The notes beneath the pieces were generated by a model. It worked only from the letters and a program-made list of their open reading frames with translations. It was not told the DNA's origin and did no database searches. The translations under genes were made by a program, and so were the position numbers. Source: Thalassia testudinum (Eukaryota; Streptophyta; Magnoliopsida; Alismatales; Hydrocharitaceae). Taken from it: a stretch of DNA of 64,000 nt. The stretch lies in the NCBI GenBank assembly GCA_037157565.1, contig JAZHRO010000022.1, forward strand, positions 1 through 64,000. The letters are read 5' to 3'. Each line of letters opens with the position of its first letter. Positions within the stretch are counted from its first letter, which is position 1. Of the stretch, positions 1 through 9,849 are shown piece by piece.

Positions 1-24
1 CCCCTTAACCCAATACTTTCCGTC

Positions 25-566
25 AAAATTTTCAACATTTGGGGCATCGACTTATTCCTTCATTTGGACACCAGTATATTCTGGTCGCTGTTGATTATGT
101 GTCCAAATGGATTGAGGCAATTCCCACCTGGGCTAAGGACCACAAGGTGGTCATCAATTTTGTGAAGAAAAATATCTCCAGTCAATTCGGGGTTCCTCAG
201 GCAATTATCAGTGATGGTGGCACACATTTCACTCATGCCCAGTTTCAAAATTTACTAGGGAAATACGGGGTGAATCATCGAATTTGCACACCTTACCACC
301 CTCAAACGAACGGACAGGTCAAGGTCTCCAATCGGGAGATCAAAAATATTTTGCAGAAAACCGTTAGGCCTAATAGGAAGGATTGGACCCAAAAGCTAGA
401 TGATGCTCTTTGGGCCTACCATACGGTGAACAAAACACCTATCGGTATGTCTCCGTTCCGTCTGGTGTTTGGTAAGGCGTGTCACGTACCCGTAGAACTT
501 GAACACCAGGCATTTTGGGCCATCGGAAAATGTAATTTTGACCTAGAGTTGGCTGGGAAAACCAGG
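25..566 (+). pseudogene. Ty3/gypsy integrase core, broken (element A)
   Basis: The reading frame encodes the rve integrase core that joins retrotransposon cDNA to host DNA. Visible motifs are the first catalytic Asp in NIWGID (Asp codon 49-51), the second in ISDGGTHF and the HPQTNGQ block. The family normally reads GQ(V/A)E here; this copy reads GQVK (Lys codon 321-323), so the third catalytic acid is lost. Directly after the first Asp the frame changes, consistent with a small deletion of the segment that normally reads FMGPFP, so the downstream core is in another frame from NIWGID. The frame stops being integrase at 566, where a solo LTR has inserted; the C-terminal part resumes at 2370. 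Confidence 0.9.
562..566. repeat. Target-site duplication CCAGG, left copy (solo LTR 567-2369)
   Basis: CCAGG here and at 2370-2374 flank the insertion exactly. Removing the insert and one copy brings the two integrase pieces together at the expected position. Confidence 0.9.
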
Positions 567-2369
567 TGTTGAACGTTATGGGTTGCTACGCTAACATGTT
601 TGGTTTTGAAAACCTGTCATCATAGTATGAAAGCGAAGAACTCGTGTTCAACAAATAAAATTTATACCGAAATGGAAATCCCGGGTCGAACACAGGGAGG
701 TGGACGTTTAATTTAAAAACTACGCATTTGCTTTATTTGTCACGATATAATTCAATTGATTAAAACTATCTAACTATTTACAATAAATAGAAGAGAGAGA
801 GAGTAAGAGAGAGAGAATATTACAAACAGAAATCAAAATGAGATGTAGAATGAATAGGGAATTAATCATTAAAGAGATTGTTTGTTTCACTAAACATTAC
901 AACTAGAAAGCAGAAAATAATTACACTAAAAAGCAGTAAATCTACTCTAGAAAGCATTAAAAGAATGGAGAGAGAAATATCCTCCTCGACAGTCGCTTGG
1001 AGGACGAGCCGAACTACTCTAGAAAGCAGTAAATATATTCTAGAAAGCAGTAAAAAGAATGGGGAGAGAGATCCTCCTCGACGGTCGCTTGGAGAACGAG
1101 CCGGACGAGACGACGCCTGGATGAAGGAGGACGAAGTAGGATGAAGGAGGACAAAGCAGAAGAATGGGAACGGGGCAGCACGTCGTCGTCATCGCAGGAT
1201 CCACTTCCGAAGGGGGACGAAAATTTGACTTTATCTCGCGAGAAGCATCCTGGGTGTGGGACAAGTTTTCTCTTGAGCTTTGGAGAGGGAGAGAAGAGAA
1301 GGAAGGGATGAGAATTTCGTGTGGAGGGGGTCTCCTTTTATAGTTGCAAGGAGTGAGGGCAATTTGGTCATTTAAATCTCAAAACATTAAATAAGGGGTC
1401 TTTAGTGACGGATAAAACCGTCGCTAAAGCCCCATCGTAGGTGTAGTGGGCGCTGCCCGCGTGGCTGCTCGCTTTCTCACGCGCTCAACGCACGCTCACA
1501 TTCGCTGAATCTCAGCCATCCGATCGCGAGATCGGACGGGTTAAGTTGGGCCTTCCCCGCTCCTCAACGTGTGCCCGCCCGCGTACAATCCTGCGTGAGG
1601 CGCAGGCGTACGATAGCGCGTGGGCGCTATTGAGAGCCCGCAGCCGCTCGATCGAGATCTGACGCTCAACCGCGCCCGCTCATCCACGTCGCTTGCCCTC
1701 TCGTGCGATTCGATCACACGTCGCCTGCTCACAATAAAACTCTCGCCCGCTGCGCTGCGGAGCATGGATGGGCGCGAGGATGTTTTAAGGCGCGCGTATC
1801 CACTGTCGTTGGATCGAGATCCAACGGCCCAGATCGTGTGCCAAATCTTCTATGAAAAAGCAGCGGCGGTCTTGAGGGCCAGTTGGACAGCTGAGATGGC
1901 ACCACGTGGCACCATCTTGGCTGTCCATCTTCTAGATGTTGTAGATGGTGCCACGGGTGTCTGATTGAGTCGATTTTCGCATCGTTAGGCTACGATCGTC
2001 GATCCGTATCCATCCGTGCGATCGGATTTGTCGTTTGAAGTGTGGATTTACACCATCTTGGCCCTTGATTTTCTAGGGTTCTCCAGTCTCTATATGATGC
2101 TACAGATGTCTGATTAGGGTGATGTTGGAGTCGTTGAACTCCAATCGTCACCCTGATCACATATGTATGGTTGGATCTTCGATCAGAGGCCCCAATAAAA
2201 AGTTTGCCCTGTCCAAGCACATAAAAGGAGACAATTATCCTCCATTTTATTCAAACTACTCTAAATGCAAGATGATGCATGTTATGCAATATTTATATCA
2301 TGCAATGCAATCCTATTCTTAAGAACATGCATAAATAGGCATCTTAAGTAGTTAAACGTGTTTACATCA
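567..2369 (-). mobile_element. Solo LTR of the A family, inverted, inserted in element A integrase
   Basis: This 1,803-bp insertion begins TGTTGAACG and ends TTTACATCA (TG...CA) and is flanked by the 5-bp direct repeat CCAGG (562-566 and 2370-2374). It has no internal coding region, so it is a solo LTR left by LTR-LTR recombination. Its reverse complement starts TGATGTAAAC and aligns along its length with the 3' LTR at 4082, including the AT-rich start, the CACGTG palindrome (here 1895-1916) and the tail near 660-720. On the minus strand a TATAAAA box lies at 1336-1342. A GA-rich microsatellite lies at about 790-816. Confidence 0.88.
1400..1429. repeat. 30-bp inverted repeat inside the solo LTR
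   Basis: The arms CTTTAGTGACGG and CCGTCGCTAAAG (one mismatch) surround a 6-nt AT spacer. The motif resembles the subterminal GACGG/CCGTC repeats of plant CACTA elements, but no CACTA terminus adjoins it. Confidence 0.6.
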
Positions 2370-2725
2370 CCAGGAAACTCCAACTATCTGAGTTGGAGGA
2401 ACTTCGAAATGATGCTTATGAAAATGCCAGAATCTATAAGGCAAGGACCAAAGCTCTCCATGACTAGATGATTTCACGTAAGAGCTTTAAGTCGAATCAG
2501 AAGGTTTGGCTTTTCGATTCTCGACTAAAGCTCTTCCCCGGTAAGCTTAGGTCTAAGTGGGACGACCCGTTCATTATTGAGTAGATTTTCCCTAACGGGT
2601 CCGTCGAAATCTCTGACCCAAAGACGGGTAATACCTTCAAGGTCAACGGACAGCGTCTCGAACCCTTTATTGACCATGTGCTCCCTGAACCCATCTCGGA
2701 CAAGGTTGCTCTTACCTTGCCTTAA
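2370..2725 (+). pseudogene. Integrase C-terminal region, element A (continuation of 25-566)
   Basis: The translation contains [19 protein letters not shown], then [27 protein letters not shown] and FKVNGQRLEPF. These are the usual post-core segments of plant Athila/Tat integrases, ending at TAA 2723-2725. Two in-frame stops are present (TAG at 2465-2467 and 2582-2584), so the fragment is dead independently of the LTR insertion before it. Confidence 0.9.
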
Positions 2726-4081
2726 CCACCACGGATCGATCATCGCCTAGCTGAAGGCATTAAACTCAGCACGTGTAAAGACTATTCTGAGCTTACCTGA
2801 ATCTCAAGGAAACCAAGTGCTAGTCTTCCACTTCTACTCTCCTGCATGCTTTCATTTTTAACAATGAGGACATTGCATTAGCTAAGCATGGGGGGGTGGA
2901 TATTTCTTATGAATCTGTTTGTTAGCCGTAACAGTAATTTCCTGTTTTTCATCAAAAAAAAGAAAAAAGAATTAGGAGACGAAAACTTAGGCATTAGGAG
3001 TTGCAAACTTTAGGAATTGATACTTTGAGACCTGAATACTTAGACTCTTCAGGTCTTCGGGCTTAATTAACCTGGGTGTCCACTCGAATGTGGACTTAGT
3101 CTCGAGTCCTCGCCAAGTAATTCTATTTTAACTGGTCAACAATTTGGGGTGATAAGTATGTGACTTATCAACCTGCCCTCTAATTTGAGGAGATTTTAAG
3201 TCTAAGCATCTACACACTATTCGCACCGACTCACTTTCTGACGATTTTTACGAAAATTGGGTAGCTAATATACCATCTAGGGTGGTATGACTAGCAAGTT
3301 ATCGGTGATAATAGCTCATCGGCCAGTTGTCCAGAGCCCAGCCATAAGACCATTTTCGTTGTACTACCTTTAGGTAAATCTTAGATCAGGGAAACCACCT
3401 ACTTAAAAAAAAAAGGAGAAAATAAACAAATAAAATCACACTTCACCGCACGAGTATGGCTGGCAAGTTGCCGTAGGTAATAGCCCATTGGTCGGTTGTC
3501 CAGAGCCTAGCTCATAAAAATACACAATGATTCCCAAAACACTTAGGAAAGAAGTGGGGAAGTAGAATAAATCGGGGAGATATACAGTGGGTTCGCACTT
3601 GTGTTGACCCCATAAATAAAATAAATAGGGAGAAAGCTACCATTCAAAAAGATAAACCTCTAAGTAAGGTCACCTAGGGTCGTAGAAACCCGAAGTCAGT
3701 TTTAACGGCCGCCTAGTGAGTCTTTCACTCTTTTCACTAGATACTTAGCACTTAGAGTCCTTTTTGAGTCTTGAGCGGGTCAGGTAGTCGTAAAAAGTTA
3801 TCCCGGAACTCTCAAACTCTAAAAGTACAAATAAATTAGAAAAGAAGAAAAATAAGAAAAAAAATTGTATATCTTCTCTTTTCAAATAAGGCGAGGGCTT
3901 GGGCGGTCTGCATTCTGGTAGGCACCCAGGCACTGTTGAGTTTTTGTAATTAGGTCTTGAGGTTGAGATTTTCTAAAGCAATCGACGAATTTTTCCTAAG
4001 TAATCGAATCCTGATTCTACTTTTATACATAGCATTTAGGTTAATTTCGCTAGGGACTACCAAAAAGTAAGCATGGGGGTA
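2726..4081 (+). other. Element A 3' non-coding region with two polypurine-tract-like sites
   Basis: About 1.35 kb without a convincing gene. It holds AAGCATGGGGGGGTGG (2884-2899) preceded by TGAGGACATTGCAT, and a second AAGCATGGGGG (4069-4079) directly before the LTR. The same pair occurs in element C. Two short blocks reading GG(C/T)(C/T)GGTTGTCCAGAGCC(C/T)AG repeat at about 3320-3345 and 3490-3515. Confidence 0.7.
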
Positions 4082-4387
4082 TGATAAACATGCATGAATT
4101 CATAATAAAATGCTTATTTATAATAATTCCTAGGCTTATCATTACATATCATAGTATAAATATTGCATAACATTCATTGCATTGCATTTAGGATAGTTGT
4201 ACATTATGTACATTAATTCCAACACTTTATATGGCCAAGAGGTAGTGCGACATCTTTACGGGCTTCAGATGAGAAATCTGTCCATACAGATGGATCTGGA
4301 GTGATGATCGCAGTCCGTCAACGTGAGAATCACGCCGATCAGAGCTCCGTAGCACCCTCTACAAGAAGAAGGAGGTGGACGGCCACG

Positions 4388-4407
4388 ATGGTGCCACGTG
4401 GCACCAT
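4388..4407. promoter_or_regulatory. 20-bp palindrome centred on G-box CACGTG
   Basis: ATGGTGCCACGTGGCACCAT is perfectly self-complementary. Near-identical versions sit at matching positions in the other two family LTRs (1895-1916 and 63172-63193). CACGTG is the G-box bound by plant bZIP and bHLH factors; binding here is inferred. Confidence 0.6.
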
Positions 4408-5142
4408 TACAGCCCTCCAGCCTGGCCGCAGCCCCTCCTCCCAAGCAGTACTGTGAAGTCTCGACCATTGGATTCAAATCCAACGGTCATCAAAGCACTG
4501 CGTCACCTGCTTCAAGCCAAGAAGAGAGAGGGCTTCGTGCAAGTGTTGGATCAAGATCCAATGGTCGTAGCACGCAGAGCCTTAATTCCTAAGCAAGGCA
4601 CAAAGCCAACCTCACCGCAGCAGTCGGTGCTTCAGCTCACAACGCACGGCCACACGATCGAAGCCCCACAAGCGGATTTTATCCGCTGAGCGCGTGCAGG
4701 TAAGAAATTGAGTCGTCGATGGGTGATCGGGCGGAGAGGGAAGCAGCTACGTGGCGTCACTGATGCGTGACACCCATGCACGTGAGATCTGATGCATGGG
4801 TGGACGTGCAATCGTACACTCACCAGAGGCGAGATCTAGAGCACTCGCTCCCATGCACTCAGAGCCCTTCATCCGCCATCCAAGGGCAAGGATTCACTTT
4901 GCGCAGATCAGCACGCACCAGCGGACGCCAGTGGATGCTCGATGGACACTCGCGATGGCAGCTGGCAACACAAGATGGACGGCCAGCGAGGCTCGAGCAC
5001 GATCAACGCACGAGATGGAGGGCCAACGTAGTGCGCACGTGAGTGGGCGTGAGATGGCTACAGCGACATTTCAGCTGGACCTACAGTGATGTCCTATTGG
5101 TCGCTATTGGTCATATGCCTATTTTAGCCTCCTTTCATCTAC

Positions 5143-5150
5143 TATATAAA
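5143..5150 (+). promoter_or_regulatory. TATA box of element A 3' LTR
   Basis: TATATAAA sits about 1.06 kb into the LTR, followed by a C/T-rich stretch. A TATA box at the equivalent place is visible in the other two family members (minus strand 1336-1342; plus strand 63908-63915). Confidence 0.6.
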
Positions 5151-5833
5151 GACTTACACCCCTTCCCTTCCAAGGTATCTCTACCTACTCTACTTCCACC
5201 TACTCTTAAGCTCTAGCAAGCCTATCAACACTCCGTTAGAGCTCACTCTCAAGCTCCCAAGGCTCCTATTAGTGTAACGAACCTTTGCCCCACAAAATAT
5301 TCCTCCATCTTCCCATCACCATTCATAGGTCACATTGGAGCCGTCCTCCCACCTCCATTCCTGTAGCAGATCATCTCCACCTCCTCACCTCTATTCTGGA
5401 GCCACGCTGAAGCTTTCCTCTACCCGATGTCCTCCCGCATCTCACCTCCATCGTCCCGCTTCCCAACTCCTTCTTCCAAGCTTCCGCCAGGCACCGTCAT
5501 CTCGCCGAATAGCCAATTCGGGAGATTCTTTCTCACCTCTCTTTTTTATGCTTTCTAGATTATTGTAATAAACATTTGTGCAATATATATCATATTTTCT
5601 TCTATCTCCATTGTGATCCATATTGTTTTCTTGCTTTATAAAAACAAATGAAAAAAAAGATAAGAAAACTAAAACACCAAAAACAAACAAAACGAAGCAT
5701 GGTTTTCGAATTAAGTAAACGTCACCTCCTTGTGTTCAACCCGAGACTCCCTTGGAGTTTTGGTAAAATTTTATTTGATAATGAGTTTTGCGACTACAAC
5801 GATGGGTTACTCTTAACTCCAATTTCAAACACA

Positions 5834-6656
5834 CGAAACACCTACATCAGCAAGACATTGTCAAGTATATTTGTTGCAGTCTCTTGTTCTTCGGGGGTAA
5901 CTAGTGGAGTAGAATTCAATGTACTTGCTGCCCGAGTAACTCTACTCATGTTAAACATATTCTGACTCACTGCTAAAGTCCTCTTCTCTTAAGGAAATAG
6001 TCTTGTACAACCTCCGCAATGGGTTGGAATCATGGGTGATGTTCCTATGCAAAAACATTACACGATTAAAAAATAATGCAATTGTCTTGTTTAATTTACA
6101 ACTAATAAATATAAATTTAAAATTACCTGCTTCCTGAGTTTGAGACACATGATCCATCATATTTGTTACAACTTGAGGCAAATGCCATTGGGAGCTAATA
6201 AGCCCCTTTTGCCTCTTTTCCCTTTATTTTTCGAGAAGGGAAAGGGACCACCAACCATACATATCATTGTCATCGCCAATAGAGATATCATGAATGCCAT
6301 AACTGTAGACAAATATATAACCAAAAATAATAGCTGTAAAGTTAAACTACTAATGTCTACGCATTTTACATCTAAGATGATACCTTACATATTTACATTA
6401 TTTAAAACAACATAATAATCCATTAAATAATTTAAAATAAAAAAAGATATGCTGGTTATGAGAGAAGTGTGTGATCTCCTTTTGACAAGAGGACGGTTGT
6501 TCTATATTTTCAATAAGATGTGATGATGCTATCTGTGGGGTTGATATTTGCAATTTATATTAAGGGATTGAAGAGTTAGATGGTTTATGTGTTTCAGGAT
6601 AAATTTCTAAAGAGAGGATCATTTTCTAACTATTCCATCTATTTAATTTCTTTCAG
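5834..6656. other. AT-rich flank with a possible spliced minus-strand exon pair
   Basis: No recognisable protein. On the minus strand a short frame (MPQVVTNMMDHVSQTQEA) ends at a good donor (CAG|GTAATTT near 6126-6132). An acceptor (TTGCATAG) near 6045 leads to another open stretch ending near 5951. This could be a fragment of a TE-encoded or host gene; I do not recognise it. The stretch from 6180 to 6656 shows nothing except a probable intron end (CTTTCAG at 6650-6656) for the next feature. Confidence 0.3.
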
Positions 6657-7800
6657 ATAAGCATTAGTTTCATATAGCCCCTAGATAACATCTGTAGCTG
6701 CTGCAATTGATGATCATAGATACAGGAATCATTTGGTTCTTGGGAATGGAAAAATTTTATCTGGGCTTAAGTTGTCCCCTGCTACCCATGGGAACACAAC
6801 TTATAGCTTGGTTGCTGCAAATGATGCTTTGATTAGTTCATCTGTTGCACAATACAATCCTTCAGATTGTCAAAGGCCTAAGTTATTAAAAAGACAAAGT
6901 GGTTGGAAGAATAATCCTTTGTGGGTATTCTTTCAATTTTATTTCTAGCAGTGCATCAGTCAAGAAGGTTTCTGAGACGACAAGAAAACTTGGAGTAGCA
7001 GGCTTTGTTCTTATGGTAGAAAATGATTCCCCAGATATGAAATTCTATCTTGTCCCTGTCAGCACTCCTGGGATTCTGATAACTGATGCCAATGAATCAA
7101 AGGATCTCATAGATTATTACAATAGTTCCACAAAAAGAGACTGGGCTGGGCGAACATCCAGTTTTTTGGCATCCGCTAGTATTGGAGATGGTTTAGCTCC
7201 CATACTACGCAAATCAGCACCTATGGTTTCCTTATTTTCTTCACAAGGACCAGATGTGAAGGACTTCACTTTTTGAGATGTCGATGTGCTTAAACCAGAT
7301 ATCCTATCTCCAGGCTATCTTATTTGGGCTTCCTGGTCACCCAATGGAACAAATGATGCACACTATGCAGGGGAGGGATTTGCAATGGCATCTGGAACCA
7401 ATATGGCATCTCCTCATATTGTCGGCATTGTTGCTCTGCTAAAGTAGAAGCATCCTAGATGGAGTTTAGCTACCATTAAGTCAACCTTGATGACTACAGG
7501 CATGACATAGGATCGCGGAGGTGGACCTCTTCTAGCCAAACAATATTTGGACTCAGAAGCAAGTACTACTCTAGTGCATGCAACACCATTTGATTATGGA
7601 AGTGGTGTTGTTGACCCAAGCACTACACTAGATCTTGGGCTTGTCTTCGATGTAATGTATGAGGACAATATCAAGTTCTTATGCTCAATACTCGATGTGG
7701 ATCACCAAGAGATCCATCATTTAACAAGTTCATCTTGCCATATGAACTTGTACTTTAGTCCCTCAAAAATTTCACTTCATGGCCCAGCTGGGATGTCTGA
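6657..7800 (+). pseudogene. SBT2-type subtilisin-like serine protease, decayed fragment
   Basis: Subtilases are secreted Ser-His-Asp proteases of the plant cell wall and apoplast. The translation matches the SBT2 group from the PA-domain region (SVAAAIDDHRYRNHLVLGNGK, then CGYSFNF and GVAGFVLMVEN) through ALFSS-GPDVKDF-like and VLKPDIL segments to the catalytic-Ser block and ATPFDYGSG. The exon appears to start after CTTTCAG at 6657. Breaks: TAG at 6682-6684 where Trp is usual, a frameshift near 6895, TGA at 7274-7276, TAG at 7445-7447 and TAG at 7508-7510. The catalytic block reads ASGTNMASPH instead of GTSMAAPH, so Ser is replaced by Asn (codon 7400-7402). The Asp and His exons upstream and the last domain are absent. 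Confidence 0.88.
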
Positions 7801-8850
7801 TTGTAGAATGTAGATCTGATTGTATTTCCACAATTCAAATGCTTCTTTTTTTTACTTACCCTTCTTTTCAGAACCCTACTATTGAAATTGTGTGTTTTCT
7901 ATGTTAATACTTGATGTTCTACCTTTTCTAAAATCATTAAAGTTTGTTTTCAACAAAAAGGACAAAACAGAAGCGTAAATACCCATAAAGCAAAGAACAA
8001 ACATATATTACCAAGAAATGGGAAAAGATATAACCCATACAAATTGCTAAAAAGACATTGCATGAATGGTTAAATGCATAGTTCATTCAAAAAAGTACAA
8101 TTTGGAGTGACAAGTTCCGTTGAATTTAAAGGCTTAATTCTACCAAAACTTTGACAGAGTTTCTCCTGTTTATGGGACATTTTGCAAATTCATGTACCTG
8201 CAACGAAAACCTATACATGCATACAAGAAAAATATATATACATATACGATGGGCACACCCCACTGCCAACACATTAGGGTGAAACTAGAACAACAAAACA
8301 AGTGGGTACACCCCACCACGGCGAACAGTAAAAACACGAAAGAAATAACAAAAAACAAAAACTAAGATGTTCGCATCAAGAAAGATCTTAAGGAACTCAA
8401 AAAGGGAAAGAAAGAATGAAGATAAAGATGGATTGGATGCTTAAGTTTTCTTTGTTGTTTTTCTTGTTTTTAGGTTCGAAGTTCCATGCTTTCATGAATT
8501 TGGTTTGTACTAAGTTTAAACTTTGTAGTCTATTTCTAGTTTGAACTTTATCCATTTGTAATAGTTAAGTAGGCTAAGGATATTATGCACCTTTATGTTC
8601 AACTCAAATCTATGAATATTATGTTTTTGTTTAATATACTTTTTTTCTATCCTTTATCATGTTAACAAAAACAGGGAGAAGAAAGAATGCCATAAAAATA
8701 ATATTCCTGCTAAACTTATATTTTATGTTATTGGAGTTTAGAAGCTTATTGAAATGGGGAGGAAACAAAATTTTATTGCTATATATCATACTTATATTAT
8801 CTCTTTTCAAATAGTTATTTTTATGAATTAATCTTATCAAACATCAAAAT
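7801..8850. other. AT-rich DNA, probably internal end of a degraded copia element
   Basis: No supported gene. Copies of a short motif (GTGGG(C/T)(A)ACACCCCAC-like) occur at about 8250-8265 and 8300-8316 and again near 14.6 and 16.5 kb. The last 200 bp before 8851 have the AT-rich, PPT-approaching look of a Ty1/copia 3' end. Confidence 0.35.
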
Positions 8851-9560
8851 AGGGGAGATTGTTAATTCAAAGTACAAAATTAATCAAATTTTTATGTTAA
8901 CAAAATAAGTTATATTTGTCTAACTCTATATTTCAGAGATCTAATTAGATATGTGAGATGCATGTATTACTAAATCAAGATGAAGATGTTTAAAGTAAAT
9001 GTTGATTAGCTTAAGGAAGCTCAAGCAAAAGAAAGCTAAGGGAAACTCAAAGAAGTCACAAGGATCAAACAATGTACACCAAAGACTTCAAGTCAAAAGG
9101 TATCCATTTTATTATTTTCTAGAAGCTTGTACAAGAGCCAATGTAAAACACTTAAAGAATATATATAGATGTCACAGTTCATTTATACACATACAAGTAA
9201 AAGTCCTTTTTATAACTGTTTGCTTGAAGGATATCTTGTGAGTCAGAGGAATATCCCATGGTATACCTACTAGAATATCCCATGAGATACCTATTATTTT
9301 TGACAATTGGGTTAACCCATGAAAATGGAGGTTAACCCTATTTGGTAGAGGGATATTCTAACCTGGGTTAAAGGCACTTAATCCAAGATAAGTGATTCTT
9401 GGGTTCAAGTGGGATGAGAATTTGGAGGGTTATCCCATGAATTTCCATAGGTTAACCCTTGGGACCCTATCCTTCTTACATCATTCCCAACCTGTGGTTG
9501 TCAGAGATAAATGTCATCTTTACCCTTGTTAATATCCTATTAATTGAAGTTGTCTTCCAA
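8851..9560 (+). mobile_element. Probable Ty1/copia (SIRE/Maximus-like) polypurine tract and 3' LTR
   Basis: AGGGGAGAT (8851-8859) immediately precedes TGTTAATTC (from 8860), the usual polypurine tract and LTR start of plant copia elements. The next 250 bp resemble LTR starts of the SIRE type (TTATGTTAACAAAA-like segment). From 9240 to 9470 the DNA carries repeated ATATCCCATG and GGTTAACCC motifs. The right end is not defined (estimated near 9500-9560) and no second LTR or coding region is seen, so this is a relic. Confidence 0.4.
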
Positions 9561-9849
9561 TGAATCCAGCTTTTCAATCATTTGACAATTTACCTCAAAA
9601 ATAAAAAAAGGAAATGAAAAAAGCTATATATGAATTTAACCTTTTCCGTAGAATCTAAATCCCTTGTTCCAATAGTTTTATGGTCGTTTGCTATTTTTTT
9701 CTATTAAAATGAACATGTGCATGAGAAGTATTTAAATTGGCAATATTGGTGAAAGCACATACACAAAAATATGAATTAATTGAATAACCATGACTAACAA
9801 TGTATCTTAATGCTATGCAATTAGTTACAAAAAATATCTGCCAAGTTTC

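Larger units (their letters stand above)
1..5833 (+). mobile_element. Element A: Ty3/gypsy LTR retrotransposon, 3' half only (left edge outside window)
   Basis: This is the 3' part of a plus-strand Ty3/gypsy element: integrase remains (25-566 and 2370-2725), a long non-coding 3' region (2726-4081), a polypurine tract AAGCATGGGGG (4069-4079) and a 3' LTR starting TGATAAACATGC at 4082. Integrase wording, the post-ORF GAGGACATTGCAT block and the polypurine tract match the Athila/Tat branch as I know it. The element is inactive: it has a frame break near the first catalytic Asp, in-frame stops and an inserted solo LTR. The 3' LTR end (about 5833) is inferred by aligning it with the inverted solo LTR at 567-2369; the left LTR and its TSD are not in the window. 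Confidence 0.85.
4082..5833 (+). repeat. 3' LTR of element A
   Basis: It starts TGATAAACATGC right after the polypurine tract. It contains the perfect 20-bp palindrome ATGGTGCCACGTGGCACCAT (4388-4407) and a TATA box TATATAAA at 5143-5150, followed by a pyrimidine-rich leader typical of an LTR transcription start. Alignment with the inverted copy at 567-2369 puts the 3' end at about 5833 (ACACA); the exact base is uncertain because the partner LTR is outside the window. Reading frames inside it are not considered genes. Confidence 0.8.

Noticed and set aside
1620..1964. 114-codon plus-strand frame
   Set aside because: It lies inside the solo LTR 567-2369 against its orientation and has no domain.
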